Position numbers and translations under genes: made by a program. From assembly GCF_022343555.1 (NCBI RefSeq), contig NZ_JAKQZH010000001.1, positions 1,532,108 through 1,596,107 of the forward strand: a stretch of 64,000 nucleotides of DNA. Reading direction: 5' to 3'. How positions within the stretch are numbered: the first letter of the stretch is position 1; every line of letters begins with the position of its first letter. The notes beneath the pieces are model-generated. The model ran no database searches, was not told the origin of the DNA, and saw nothing but the letters and a program-made list of their open reading frames with translations. Shown here in pieces: positions 8,791 to 17,711 of this stretch. The stretch is from Marinobacter sp. C7. Its GTDB lineage: Bacteria > Pseudomonadota > Gammaproteobacteria > Pseudomonadales > Oleiphilaceae.

Positions 8791-10926
8791 TTATTTGACG
8801 TTTTGTTCCGGGGTGATCGTGTCGGTATCCCGCGGATTATCGTCGGTGTCTATGGTTTCTGCCCCCTGATTGACCAAAGGAATCCTGACGGAGAAGCAGG
8901 AACCGATTCCCGCCTCGCTTGTAACACTGATGTTACCCCCGATCTGGCGCACATATTCCCGCGCCTGGTAGGCCCCAATGCCCATTCCTGCGAGCCCTTT
9001 GGTGCTTTCGAAGGGTTTGAAGAGGGAAGTCTGGATAAATTCTTCGCTCATACCGCTACCGGTGTCCTGGATGAAGAGCACTGCATTGCCCCTTGAGGTT
9101 TTGATGTTCAGCGTTATTTCGCCGTCCGGAGGCGTGGCGTCCTGAGCATTCTGAATCAGGTGTCCAAGCACGTTACGCAGTTCCTCATAATCCGCCCGAA
9201 CCCGGACATCCGGCAGATTTCCTTCCAGTCTGGGCGCCGGCAGACGATTACTGTGGTGTGCGACGAGGCTTCGGACCAGCTCTGCCAGATCAATTTCCTG
9301 CTGGCGGACATTGCCGCCCTGATCCGGTTTGCGAATGTGATCCACCAGATTGGACATCTTCCGCACCGCATGTTCCGTGGTGTTGATCATGTCCTCGATA
9401 AACGCAGGGTTATGCTTGTGCTTTGGCGCATTCTTGACGAGCAGCGAAAGCTGGGCGATCACGGTTTTCAGATCGTGGACCATGAAAGATGAAGCCTTGC
9501 TTACCGCCTCGAATTGCATGGCTCGGGACAGCCGGTTTTGGGCGTCAGCCTGTGCCAGCAGGTTGCAGGATTGCCGTGCTACCACCTTGATCAGGTCAAA
9601 ATTTTCCCAGTTCAGCTCCAGACGGGCGTAGGGGTTGCCGACCATGGCGATGCCGTAGAGGTCGTTGTCCAGATACAGGGGGATGACGAGCCATGCGTCG
9701 GGGGTCTGGGCGATGGGATCGGGAATCTCCAGCAGATCGTAGCTCACCGGGTCATCGCGGTATTCATGAAGGTCCACGATCCATTCCCGTTCCCGGAACA
9801 GGCGAATCAGGTCCGAGTTCGAATCAATCACTGTGTACCTGGGAAGGGCCATATTCACCGATCCCTTGAGCGTATAGTCGCCCTGCTCGTCACGAAGCCA
9901 GATGGCCCCCGCATTGCTCTCGACCAGGCCTGACAGTATATGGATAACCCGGATCGGAAGGGGAGGGTCGTCCCCGAGGTTGGCCATTTCCCGGGTCATT
10001 TTCAGCCATTCTTCACGATAGTCGTATTTGTAGTCGAAGAAGTTCTGGCTGATCAGCACCATGAGTCGGGCCCGGATCCGGCGGGAAAGAAGCAGGGTGA
10101 CAAGAAAGGTAAGGGAAATGGTCAGGAAAAGGACCCTTAGGGCATCGCCCCATTCGCCCCCGAGGATCTTGACGTAATAACCGCCCAGGGCCAGGAAAAG
10201 CAGGTAGCCTCCGGCCAGGACCAGGGTTCCGGCATGGAAAACGGCGGAGCGGGACAACTGAAAGTCCACCGGTTGTTTGCGGGTATTCAGTACATTGATG
10301 GCAAACAGGGGGACCAGGAGCGCATTGACCATGCCGCGGGCGTTCCAGAAGGATTCGGAAATCTGGCCGAACAAAAGGGCATCGGCATACATGAAGAAAT
10401 CGAACGCAAAGATGGTGGCTATACCGATGCAGATGTATTTGATGCTGGAACGGCCGAAATTCGGGGAATTGCGCCAAATCTGTTCCACCAGGGAGAGCCC
10501 CATGAGTGAAAGTGCGATTTGCCCGAGCACCCGGGTTTTGCCGTTCAGGACCTCCCAGCCGAACATGAACTCCAGAATTCCGAATGCCAGCAGGGCAAAG
10601 ATCAGGGTAAAAATGGCGGCGCCCAGTATTCGCTTCATTCGGCCATGAAGGGTGCCCTGGCGGGAGGCGTTCCGGAGCAGGGCGAATAACAGGGCAACCC
10701 AGGCTCCATCGCGGAGCAGTTCGATGATGTATCGGGGAATAAAGCCGGGAACACCCCAGAGTGACTGGGTGACCAGTGCTCCGGCCCAGATCGTTGTTAT
10801 CAGGGCGGCAGCGAACAGGGCGCGATCCACATCCCGCCGGAGATAGCGGGTCGCGACAAGAGTGGTCAAGAACCCGAAGGCAATAGCCGCCGAGCTATGG
10901 CTGATCAGGCTGAGATCACTAAGCAT
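8791..10926 (-). CDS. prsK: PEP-CTERM/XrtA system membrane histidine kinase PrsK
   Basis: 711 residues. About eight predicted membrane helices fill residues 1-300, followed by a GAF-like domain (about 320-455), a dimerisation/phosphoacceptor segment SFMVHDLKTVIAQLS (His about 480), and a HATPase domain with N-box LGHLIQNAQDATPP, G1 DTGSGMSEEF and G2 GMGIGAYQAREYV. This multi-helix N-terminus plus GAF plus HATPase order is characteristic of PrsK, the cognate sensor of PrsR. The gap of about 130 bp before prsR contains no gene. The signal sensed is unknown. Confidence 0.88.
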   Translation of the reverse strand: MLSDLSLISHSSAAIAFGFLTTLVATRYLRRDVDRALFAAALITTIWAGALVTQSLWGVPGFIPRYIIELLRDGAWVALLFALLRNASRQGTLHGRMKRILGAAIFTLIFALLAFGILEFMFGWEVLNGKTRVLGQIALSLMGLSLVEQIWRNSPNFGRSSIKYICIGIATIFAFDFFMYADALLFGQISESFWNARGMVNALLVPLFAINVLNTRKQPVDFQLSRSAVFHAGTLVLAGGYLLFLALGGYYVKILGGEWGDALRVLFLTISLTFLVTLLLSRRIRARLMVLISQNFFDYKYDYREEWLKMTREMANLGDDPPLPIRVIHILSGLVESNAGAIWLRDEQGDYTLKGSVNMALPRYTVIDSNSDLIRLFREREWIVDLHEYRDDPVSYDLLEIPDPIAQTPDAWLVIPLYLDNDLYGIAMVGNPYARLELNWENFDLIKVVARQSCNLLAQADAQNRLSRAMQFEAVSKASSFMVHDLKTVIAQLSLLVKNAPKHKHNPAFIEDMINTTEHAVRKMSNLVDHIRKPDQGGNVRQQEIDLAELVRSLVAHHSNRLPAPRLEGNLPDVRVRADYEELRNVLGHLIQNAQDATPPDGEITLNIKTSRGNAVLFIQDTGSGMSEEFIQTSLFKPFESTKGLAGMGIGAYQAREYVRQIGGNISVTSEAGIGSCFSVRIPLVNQGAETIDTDDNPRDTDTITPEQNVK

Positions 10927-10974
10927 CCCTCGCTTCCTGCGTTGCTGCCACGTTCCCTGACAGCGGGCCGGTCG

Positions 10975-11922
10975 CTACACCGGCCGCTTGTTCTCCCGGT
11001 AAAACCGGAATATTTCCTTCAGGGGCCGATTCGGCTTGAACTCGAACTCCCGGGCAAAGGCTCTGCCGTCAATAACCACAGGATACTTGAAAAACGCCGT
11101 CAGATACGATGGGAAGCTCTTGAGCTTCAGGGTTTTCAGTATCAGGTTCGGAACCACCGGTGGAATGGAAGGAATGGGAATGCGCCGGCAGCCACAGAGC
11201 TTCAGTGCGTGCTGGTAGGCAACCCAGTCCTCCGGGGCAACGTTGTAGACTCCGCGAACCGGTTTCTTGTAGGTCTTGACGATGGCATCGGCCATGTCGT
11301 CGATGTGAATGAATTGCATCATCGGGGAGAAACCCGCAAGAACCGGCGCATTCTCGCTACCCAGCAGGGAGCTCATGGTATTGCGAACCCCGGGGCCGAC
11401 AATGTTGCAGGGGCGCAGGATCGTAATGTTCAGTTCCGGATAGCGCCACAGGTAGATGTTTGCCAGGTTTTCGAGTTCCACAGAGTCTACGAGGTCCGCG
11501 CTGAGGCCGGCTGCTTTCAGCGGGGCGGATTCGTCGATCAGCGCGGGATTGTAGGCCACGGCGCCATACACATGGTACGTCGAGAGCACTACGACCCGTT
11601 TGATGCCGTATTTGTGGCTCAGGTCCAGGAGCTTCTGGGTGCCCAGTACATTGGCGTTGTAACGGCGCATCCGGGTTAACTGGCTGGACTGGATTCTGCC
11701 GAGGTGGATCACTCCGTCAAATTCGTAGCGGCGAAAAAGGTCCTCGAATACCCGCTTGGTGAAATCGATGCAGTAGCTGGGGATATCGTCTCCAAGGTAA
11801 ACCTGTTCCCGGAAATCCACCGCGACCAGGTCGCAGTGGTCGCGCAGCTGGCTGATTACCCGCTGGGCGAGGGCGCCGGCAGCACCGGTGACGAGAATAT
11901 GGGGTCTGCGTTGCTTGGCCAT
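10975..11922 (-). CDS. NAD-dependent epimerase-like short-chain dehydrogenase
   Basis: 315 residues. The N-terminal dinucleotide fold has ILVTGAAGALAQRVI (GxxGxxG, about residues 10-24), an acidic end of strand 2 (VAVDF) and the late motif ITILRPCNIVGPG typical of extended SDRs acting on nucleotide sugars. Where the family has YxxxK, this protein reads DLVDSVELEN, so the canonical Tyr/Lys pair appears to be missing at the aligned place. It may be a non-catalytic NAD(P)-sensing protein, or use other residues. It overlaps the acyltransferase gene by 1 bp and lies 48 bp before prsK, so it may be co-transcribed with both. Confidence 0.75.
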   Translation of the reverse strand: MAKQRRPHILVTGAAGALAQRVISQLRDHCDLVAVDFREQVYLGDDIPSYCIDFTKRVFEDLFRRYEFDGVIHLGRIQSSQLTRMRRYNANVLGTQKLLDLSHKYGIKRVVVLSTYHVYGAVAYNPALIDESAPLKAAGLSADLVDSVELENLANIYLWRYPELNITILRPCNIVGPGVRNTMSSLLGSENAPVLAGFSPMMQFIHIDDMADAIVKTYKKPVRGVYNVAPEDWVAYQHALKLCGCRRIPIPSIPPVVPNLILKTLKLKSFPSYLTAFFKYPVVIDGRAFAREFEFKPNRPLKEIFRFYRENKRPV

Positions 11923-12737
11923 CAGAACAGCTTTTTCCTTTCACTCAATCCCTTGTCGATGAGGCGGCTGATTTCCGCTTTTACCTGCTCGACTCTCTCG
12001 GTTACCAGTTCCTCCGGAATCTCCAGGTCGTCAAAATACATCGGCGGACCAAAATTCAGGTGAACCTTGGCAGGAAGCACCACGGGCAGGGCGACCGGCG
12101 CGTAGGGGATTCCCAAAGCTTTTGCCAGGGGCTTGATGTTGGCGATAGCGGGGATGGTCTCTTCGCAGCCAACCACCCCCACCGGGACAATCGGGGCCTT
12201 GTATTTCATCGCAAGGTGCATGAAGCCGTTGCCGAAGCGCTTGAGCTGGTAGCGATCCTGGTAAAGCTTGCCGGAGCCGCGGACGCCTTCCGGGAACACG
12301 ATGACAGCTTCGCCGTTGGCAAGCATTTTGGCGCAATTCACCGGGTCGCCGAGCACAGCTCCGAATTCGTTCAGCAGGTTGCCGAGCCAGGGAACGGTCG
12401 GGAAGAAACGTTCGATCATCGCTCTTGGAATTCGGGGCTGCTGTTTGCGGGAGGCCAGGGCATAGCCGATCAGGAGCCCATCGAGAGGGAGTTGCCCGCT
12501 GTGATTGGCAATGATCAGCACGGGACCTTCGGCCGGAACATTCTCCACACCGTGCGCCTCAACGCGAAAATATTTCTCGTAGATTTGCCGGGTGAGAGTG
12601 AAGCCGTACTTGATAGCTTCATTGTTATAGCCCCAGGGGTCATAGCCCAGCGAACCGATGGGCTTACGGATGCGGTTTATATGCTCGTCAATGTCTGCGG
12701 GAATCAGCTTTGATTTCAGGTAACTCGCCAGGCTCAT
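11922..12737 (-). CDS. Lysophospholipid/MGAT-like acyltransferase
   Basis: 271 residues. The acyltransferase block I reads NHSGQLPLDG (His-x6-Asp, as in the MGAT-like branch rather than His-x4-Asp of PlsC), block III is VFPEGVRGSGK and block IV is APIVPVGVVG. It is expected to transfer an acyl group to a lysolipid or other alcohol at the inner membrane. Stop and start overlap with the epimerase-like gene, and the mutarotase ends 13 bp upstream, so the three form one operon. The lipid substrate cannot be deduced. Confidence 0.8.
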   Translation of the reverse strand: MSLASYLKSKLIPADIDEHINRIRKPIGSLGYDPWGYNNEAIKYGFTLTRQIYEKYFRVEAHGVENVPAEGPVLIIANHSGQLPLDGLLIGYALASRKQQPRIPRAMIERFFPTVPWLGNLLNEFGAVLGDPVNCAKMLANGEAVIVFPEGVRGSGKLYQDRYQLKRFGNGFMHLAMKYKAPIVPVGVVGCEETIPAIANIKPLAKALGIPYAPVALPVVLPAKVHLNFGPPMYFDDLEIPEELVTERVEQVKAEISRLIDKGLSERKKLF

Positions 12738-12750
12738 CCGTTCTCCCCGG

Positions 12751-13671
12751 TTATTTGCGTCCGATCAGTACACCCAAAGTGTGGCTCTGGCCGGTATTAA
12801 GCACCCTGTAGTCGCTGCCCGCATTGGCGGTTTCGACACACAACATCGTCTTCCAGGCCTCATCAGGAAAGTCCGACAGGCGGGCCGCCTTTTCCGGGCC
12901 GGGATTCCAGACCACTGTCGAGTCGCTGCCCACCGAGGTCAGTTTTCGGCTTCCCGCCGGAGTCACGATGGTCAAAGGTTCTCCGCTCTCGTATATGCGG
13001 TCGGTCTCCCCCTCGAAATACACCGGGCCTTCCTGGTTCTTGTATTCCCAGTTGTCCAGGGTATCGATGTATTGGCTGTAGCCCAGGCCCAGCACCCGGG
13101 AGCGGGCGATATCCGAGGTAGGCAGGTAGGTGTGCAGCGCCTGGCTGAAGGCGAGGGGCTCGTCACCAAGGTTTGTGGTGGTCAGGGCAAGCTGGCAGCC
13201 CCGAACCGAAAAGTGGAAGGTGAGCAGTGCAAGTGCATGGCCATTCCAGGCCTCCGCGAAATCCTCGTTGGCATCCAGTGACAAGCTGATCTCCACTTCG
13301 TGTGCGCTTTCCCGAACGTCTTCGAGTTTCCATAAGGCTGTGCGGGCAAAGCCGTGGGCGCTGTTGGTGTGGATGCGTTTGCGAACAGCCGGCGGATTTC
13401 TCAGGGGATCGCCGAACCAGGGCCAGCATACCGGTATGCCGCCCCGGATCGCCTTGCCGGGCTCAAAGCGGGCACTTTCGCTCAGCCAGAGCCAGTCCGG
13501 TTCGTCGCTCGGCATGAACTGTGTCAGGTGTGCCCCCTGGAGGAACAGGGTTGCACGAAACAGCGGGTGATGGACTTCCAGGGCTTCAAGGTGGCCGATA
13601 GTTTTCCAGCGCGTGAAGGACCACTGGCCCGGAGAGAGAGATTGGGAGGGTCTTTGACTGCTTTCTGACAT
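12751..13671 (-). CDS. yeaD: D-hexose-6-phosphate mutarotase (YeaD-like aldose 1-epimerase)
   Basis: 306 residues. Recognisable YeaD/galactose-mutarotase features: LFLQGAHLTQFMPS, the block KAIRGGIPVCWPWFG, SAHGFARTALW with the active-site His, and a C-terminal catalytic region VVWNPGPEKAARLSDFPDEA. Family role: interconversion of the alpha and beta anomers of hexose 6-phosphates in the cytosol. It leads the minus-strand group towards the acyltransferase and prsK. The start ATG 13671 gives the usual length. Confidence 0.85.
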   Translation of the reverse strand: MSESSQRPSQSLSPGQWSFTRWKTIGHLEALEVHHPLFRATLFLQGAHLTQFMPSDEPDWLWLSESARFEPGKAIRGGIPVCWPWFGDPLRNPPAVRKRIHTNSAHGFARTALWKLEDVRESAHEVEISLSLDANEDFAEAWNGHALALLTFHFSVRGCQLALTTTNLGDEPLAFSQALHTYLPTSDIARSRVLGLGYSQYIDTLDNWEYKNQEGPVYFEGETDRIYESGEPLTIVTPAGSRKLTSVGSDSTVVWNPGPEKAARLSDFPDEAWKTMLCVETANAGSDYRVLNTGQSHTLGVLIGRK

Positions 13672-13788
13672 AAATGTATCGAATAGCTTGGCCGTTAAGT
13701 GTATCTGCTTATCTCCAGAGTAAATTAAAACTCACCGGCCGGCGAGATTTGTGCCTAAAATAACGGCGATTTCATAGAGAGGCCCGCA

Positions 13789-14538
13789 ATGGACAATCCG
13801 GCTGTTATCCCGATCAGAGACCCCCTTTCCCAGGTTGTGAGCCGCGAGCTTGATGCAGTTGCGGGGAGTGACATCGAGCCGGCCCATAGTGGTGATGCGA
13901 ATGTTCCCGGTATCTCCGAGGCCTGGCTTGACCAGGTTGCGGAGAGTCTGAGTGAGCACGGTTGGATGTCCTTGGACACCCGGGATCGGTTGGGCGCCGG
14001 ACTTCTGGCGGCGCTCCGGGAGGAGGTTGTTATCCTCGACCGGACCGATGCCATGAAGAGCGCAGGCATCGGGCGTGGCTCGGATCTGGTCCGGGATCGG
14101 GCGGTGCGCCGTGACCGCATTGCATGGCTGCAGGGAATTACCCCGCCCCAGGCTGAACTCTTCCGTTTTCTGGAAAGCATCCGGTCCGGTCTGAATCAGC
14201 GTCTTTTTCTGGGCCTGAAACGGTTCGAGACCCATTACGCCACTTATCATCCGGGAGATTTCTATAAGAGGCACCTCGACAGCTTCCGTGGGCGCGCTTC
14301 CCGGGTGGTGAGCCTGGTGCTGTACCTGAATGACGATTGGGCTCCCGGGGATGGTGGTGCGCTGCAGGTGTTCAACCGGGATAACGAGAACGAGGTATGC
14401 GGAATTGTGGTTCCCGAAGCCGGCCGGATGGCCTTGTTCCTGAGTGAAGAAATTCCCCACGAGGTCCTGCCGGCGAACCGCACCCGGTACAGCCTGGCTT
14501 GCTGGTTCCGTCAGGATGAAGTGCCTTTGCCCCTTTGA
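13789..14538 (+). CDS. 2-oxoglutarate/Fe(II) oxygenase (prolyl 4-hydroxylase-like)
   Basis: 249 residues. The double-stranded beta-helix core carries the iron triad His-x-Asp in GDFYKRHLDSF (about residue 162) and His in EEIPHEVLP (about 224), with the 2-oxoglutarate Arg in NRTRYSLACWFR (about 233). VSLVLYLNDDWAPGDGGALQVF is the usual strand before the distal His. It resembles the bacterial P4Hc proteins that hydroxylate protein side chains; the target is unknown. AGAGAGG precedes ATG 13789. Monocistronic; ffs follows. Confidence 0.82.
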   Translation: MDNPAVIPIRDPLSQVVSRELDAVAGSDIEPAHSGDANVPGISEAWLDQVAESLSEHGWMSLDTRDRLGAGLLAALREEVVILDRTDAMKSAGIGRGSDLVRDRAVRRDRIAWLQGITPPQAELFRFLESIRSGLNQRLFLGLKRFETHYATYHPGDFYKRHLDSFRGRASRVVSLVLYLNDDWAPGDGGALQVFNRDNENEVCGIVVPEAGRMALFLSEEIPHEVLPANRTRYSLACWFRQDEVPLPL

Positions 14539-14562
14539 ATTTCAAGGGCAGGCGATTTCCCG

Positions 14563-14591
14563 TTGTAGTCTTCAGACCCATTTGCTAATAT
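14563..14591 (+). promoter_or_regulatory. Sigma-70 promoter of ffs
   Basis: The -35 box TTGTAG (14563-14568) and -10 box TAATAT (14586-14591) are separated by exactly 17 bp, giving a predicted start near 14598, about 30 nt ahead of the mature 4.5S RNA. A short 5' leader removed by RNase P is normal for this RNA in gammaproteobacteria. Confidence 0.7.
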
Positions 14592-14629
14592 GCGCGCCGC
14601 TTTCGGGGGAAACCCCGGAACGCCGTTAT

Positions 14630-14739
14630 GGTGGCCCCATTGGTGCCTCCGCAACATGAAACCGTGAACCCGGTCAGGCCCGGAAGGGAGCAGCCGAAGC
14701 GGTGGATTTGTGTGCCGGAGATCTGCTGGTGGGGTCACC
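14630..14739 (+). ncRNA. ffs: Signal recognition particle 4.5S RNA
   Basis: The conserved SRP domain-IV core is present: GGTCAGGCCCGGAAGGGAGC followed by AGCCGAAGCGG, the symmetric and asymmetric loops bound by Ffh. The ends pair: GGTGGCCCC (14630-14638) with GGGGTCACC (14731-14739), nine pairs including one G-U. Length of about 110 nt fits the short proteobacterial 4.5S RNA, which targets nascent membrane proteins to the translocon. Ends are set by the terminal helix and may be off by a few bases. dnaX follows downstream, a common gammaproteobacterial arrangement. Confidence 0.95.
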
Positions 14740-14883
14740 CCCAACTTTCCCTCCCTATGTGTTAATTCCCTGATTCTTCGCCCGTAATTGTGATTCGGTC
14801 CCGGCGACAGACTGCCAACTTTGCTTCTTATCAAAGCGGGTCCATGCTATGGTTAATCGCATTTTCACAGCAGTTGACGGAAC

Positions 14884-16734
14884 ATGAGCTACCAGGTACT
14901 TGCCCGTAAATGGCGCCCCCGCACCTTCGAGGACATGGTGGGCCAGGAACACGTGCTTCAGGCATTGATCCATGCCCTGGAAAACCAGCGTCTGCACCAT
15001 GCGTACCTGTTTACCGGTACCCGCGGTGTGGGCAAGACCACCATCGGCCGTCTGCTGGCCCGCTGCCTCAACTGCGAAACCGGCGTAACCCCGAATCCTT
15101 GCGGCCAGTGCACCAGTTGTCAGGAGATCCAGGAAGGCCGGTTTGTTGACCTGATCGAGATTGATGCCGCGTCACGCACCGGTGTCGATGACATGCGGGA
15201 ACTGACCGATAATGTCCAGTATGCGCCGACCCGCGGCCGATACAAGGTGTACCTCATTGACGAGGTGCACATGCTCACCAACCAGTCGTTTAACGCGTTC
15301 CTGAAGACCCTGGAAGAGCCGCCGGAACACGTAAAATTCCTGCTGGCCACCACCGACCCCCAGAAACTGCCGGTTACAGTCCTGTCCCGGTGTCTGCAGT
15401 TCAACCTCAAGCGCATGACTCCGGAGCACATTGCAGGCCATCTCAAGCATGTATTGACCGAGGAGGGCATTCCCTTCGAGGAGCCGGCACTCTGGCTACT
15501 GGCGCGTGCGGCAGACGGCAGTATGCGGGATGCCCTGAGCCTGACCGACCAGGCCATCGCCTTCGGTAATCAGAAACTGGCCGCCAGTGATGTCAGCAAC
15601 ATGCTGGGTACCATTGATCAGCGGGACATTGAGCGTATCGTGAACGCGCTGGTTGAACGCGATGGGCCGGGCCTGCTTTCTGAAATTGCCCGGATATCGG
15701 ATTTTGCCCCGGACTACAGTGTGATCCTGGCGGATTTGCTGTCCCTCTTCCATCGGGTAACCATGGAGCAGGTAGTGCCCGGCAGTGCCGATAATGCCCT
15801 GGGTGATGCCAGCCAGGTCCAGTCACTGGCCAAAAAGCTCAGTGCCGAGGATGCCCAGTTGTTCTACCAGGCGGCACTGATGGGGCGAAAGGATCTCGAT
15901 ATCACGCCGGATGCCCGTATGGGCTTCGAGATGACTCTGCTACGGATGCTCGCATTCCGCCCCGGTACCGACAGGCGGGAACCGCCCACGATGGGTTCCG
16001 GTGGTGATTCCGCAACCGGGGAAGCCCGGGATGAGCCCGCGCCCGCCGCGGTCGCGCAAGTGTCCGAGCCCGGGCCCGAGGCATCAGTAGAGCCGGCGGC
16101 GGTGGCCGAAGTCAAACCGGTACCTGAGCCAGTCCCGGAGAAGATTCGGGAACCCGAGCCAGAACCGGCGCCGGTCTACGAAGAGCCGCCGCTGCCTGAG
16201 GAACCACCCGAGGTAGAACCGGAATTCGGGTATGAACCGGGTCTGCCGGAAGCAGGGCCCGACCCGGTTGCGGAAGCAGATTCTGAGCCGGCGCCTGCCC
16301 CGTCAACCGAGCCGGCTCCGGAACCTGTTGTCGAGGAGCGAACCGGCGATTTTGTCTGGGAGCGCGACTTCCGGAATCTCGGCATTGTCGGCATGCCTGG
16401 CAACCTGGCCAGTCACAGCGCCATGACGCAGGACGGCAATACCATCGTCCTCACGATTGACGAGGGCCACGCCCGCCTGCTTAATGCCCGGCATGAAGAA
16501 AAAATCACCAGTGCCTTGAGAAACCGCTTCGGCGACTCCATCGAGGTACGTCTGGAGCAGGGCGATCCGGGCCCCCATACGCCGGCTGCCTATGAAGAGC
16601 GGCAACGTCGGGCGCGTCAGCAGGCGGCCGAGGACGCCATTCGCAAGGATCCGGTCGTTCAGTCGATTGTTGAACGATTTGAGGCGCGGATAGTCGAAGA
16701 CAGTATCCGGCCCATCGAGACCAGCAGGAGATAA
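14884..16734 (+). CDS. dnaX: DNA polymerase III subunit tau
   Basis: 616 residues. AAA+ clamp-loader ATPase with Walker A GTRGVGKTT (about residue 45), zinc-binding Cys cluster CLNCETGVTPNPCGQCTSC (about 60-80), the DEVH Walker B box and sensor 1 (LLATTDPQKLP). A collar domain runs to about residue 365. Residues about 370-485 are a Pro/Glu/Ala-rich low-complexity linker (repeated EPxP, PEP, EPAP), then a tau-specific C-terminal domain (DFVWERDFRNLG onward) that binds the polymerase core. No A-AAA-AAG-type slippery site was found where gamma is made in E. coli. It is followed by ybaB after 3 bp. Confidence 0.95.
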   Translation: MSYQVLARKWRPRTFEDMVGQEHVLQALIHALENQRLHHAYLFTGTRGVGKTTIGRLLARCLNCETGVTPNPCGQCTSCQEIQEGRFVDLIEIDAASRTGVDDMRELTDNVQYAPTRGRYKVYLIDEVHMLTNQSFNAFLKTLEEPPEHVKFLLATTDPQKLPVTVLSRCLQFNLKRMTPEHIAGHLKHVLTEEGIPFEEPALWLLARAADGSMRDALSLTDQAIAFGNQKLAASDVSNMLGTIDQRDIERIVNALVERDGPGLLSEIARISDFAPDYSVILADLLSLFHRVTMEQVVPGSADNALGDASQVQSLAKKLSAEDAQLFYQAALMGRKDLDITPDARMGFEMTLLRMLAFRPGTDRREPPTMGSGGDSATGEARDEPAPAAVAQVSEPGPEASVEPAAVAEVKPVPEPVPEKIREPEPEPAPVYEEPPLPEEPPEVEPEFGYEPGLPEAGPDPVAEADSEPAPAPSTEPAPEPVVEERTGDFVWERDFRNLGIVGMPGNLASHSAMTQDGNTIVLTIDEGHARLLNARHEEKITSALRNRFGDSIEVRLEQGDPGPHTPAAYEERQRRARQQAAEDAIRKDPVVQSIVERFEARIVEDSIRPIETSRR

Positions 16735-16737
16735 AGC

Positions 16738-17061
16738 ATGTTTAACGACATGGGCGATTTGATGAAAAAAGCCCAGCAAATGCAGGAAGAAATGAAGAAG
16801 GCTCAGGAAGAGATCGCCAAGGCGGAGGTGACCGGCGAGGCCGGAGCAGGCCTGGTAAAAGTCACCATGAATGGCCGCCATGATGTGAGCAGGGTGGAGA
16901 TAGATCCGTCCCTCATGTCGGAAGAAAAGGAGATTCTTGAGGACCTTCTTGCCGCCGCGGTGAACGATGCCGTTCGCCGGGTTGAGGCCAACCAGAAAGA
17001 AAAAATGTCCGGAATGATGTCGGGCATGGGTATGCCCCCGGGCTTCAAGATGCCGTTCTGA
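16738..17061 (+). CDS. ybaB: YbaB/EbfC family nucleoid-associated protein
   Basis: 107 residues, usual family length. It starts [25 protein letters not shown] with the amphipathic helix of the YbaB dimer, contains the G-rich segment [13 protein letters not shown], and has a Met-rich C-terminal tail ([18 protein letters not shown]). It binds DNA as a dimer. The dnaX-ybaB-recR order is the conserved gammaproteobacterial arrangement. Confidence 0.95.
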   Translation: MFNDMGDLMKKAQQMQEEMKKAQEEIAKAEVTGEAGAGLVKVTMNGRHDVSRVEIDPSLMSEEKEILEDLLAAAVNDAVRRVEANQKEKMSGMMSGMGMPPGFKMPF

Positions 17062-17093
17062 TCAGTTCGTCTGTTGTATTCCGAGGATAGTCG

Positions 17094-17696
17094 ATGGCTT
17101 TCAGTCCACTGGTTGATGAGCTGGTAGAGTCTCTGCGGTGCCTTCCGGGCGTTGGCCAGAAAACCGCACAGCGAATGGCCTTCCACCTCCTGGAGCGGGG
17201 CCGCTCCGGCGGTACCCGTTTGTCCGAGGCCCTGCGTACGGCAATGGATGGTGTGCGCCGCTGTGATTCGTGCCAGAACTTTGCCGATACCGAGATCTGC
17301 GGTATCTGTGAGAACCCGGCCCGCAAGAACGGCACTCTGTGCGTGGTGGAGAGCCCATCCGACCTCTTGGCCATTGAGCAGGCCGGAGATTACAGGGGCG
17401 GATATTTTGTCCTGATGGGGCATCTCTCCCCGATTGACGGCGTCGGTCCGGAAGAAATCGGCATTGAGCGCCTTCTGCATCGTGTTCGGGAGGAGGGGGT
17501 CACAGAGTTGATTCTTGCAACCAATCCCACCGTCGAAGGCGAGGCGACTGCCCATTACATTGCCGATCGTCTCGATGGCAGGAACATACTCATCACCCGT
17601 CTGGCTCATGGCATCCCGGTAGGCGGTGAGCTCGGCTACGTTGATGGCTTCACACTGACCCACGCCTTCCGCGGTCGAAAACCACTCTCCGAATAG
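17094..17696 (+). CDS. recR: Recombination mediator protein RecR
   Basis: 200 residues, full family length. N-terminal helix-hairpin-helix ([20 protein letters not shown]), C4 zinc motif [16 protein letters not shown] (about residues 57-72), a Toprim domain ([14 protein letters not shown]), and the C-terminal Walker-B-like [19 protein letters not shown] segment. It acts with RecO/RecF in loading RecA onto gapped DNA. Third gene of the dnaX operon. Confidence 0.96.
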   Translation: MAFSPLVDELVESLRCLPGVGQKTAQRMAFHLLERGRSGGTRLSEALRTAMDGVRRCDSCQNFADTEICGICENPARKNGTLCVVESPSDLLAIEQAGDYRGGYFVLMGHLSPIDGVGPEEIGIERLLHRVREEGVTELILATNPTVEGEATAHYIADRLDGRNILITRLAHGIPVGGELGYVDGFTLTHAFRGRKPLSE

Positions 17697-17711
17697 GCTG
17701 ACCAGGCTTTT

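Noticed and set aside
15829-15845. Possible dnaX -1 frameshift site (C-AAA-AAG)
   Set aside because: The heptamer is not the optimal A-AAA-AAG, it lies at about residue 320 inside the clamp-loader collar rather than after domain III, and no stimulating hairpin was evident.
16000-16340. Tandem DNA repeat in dnaX
   Set aside because: The EP-rich peptide is low-complexity, but the DNA has no regular repeat unit.
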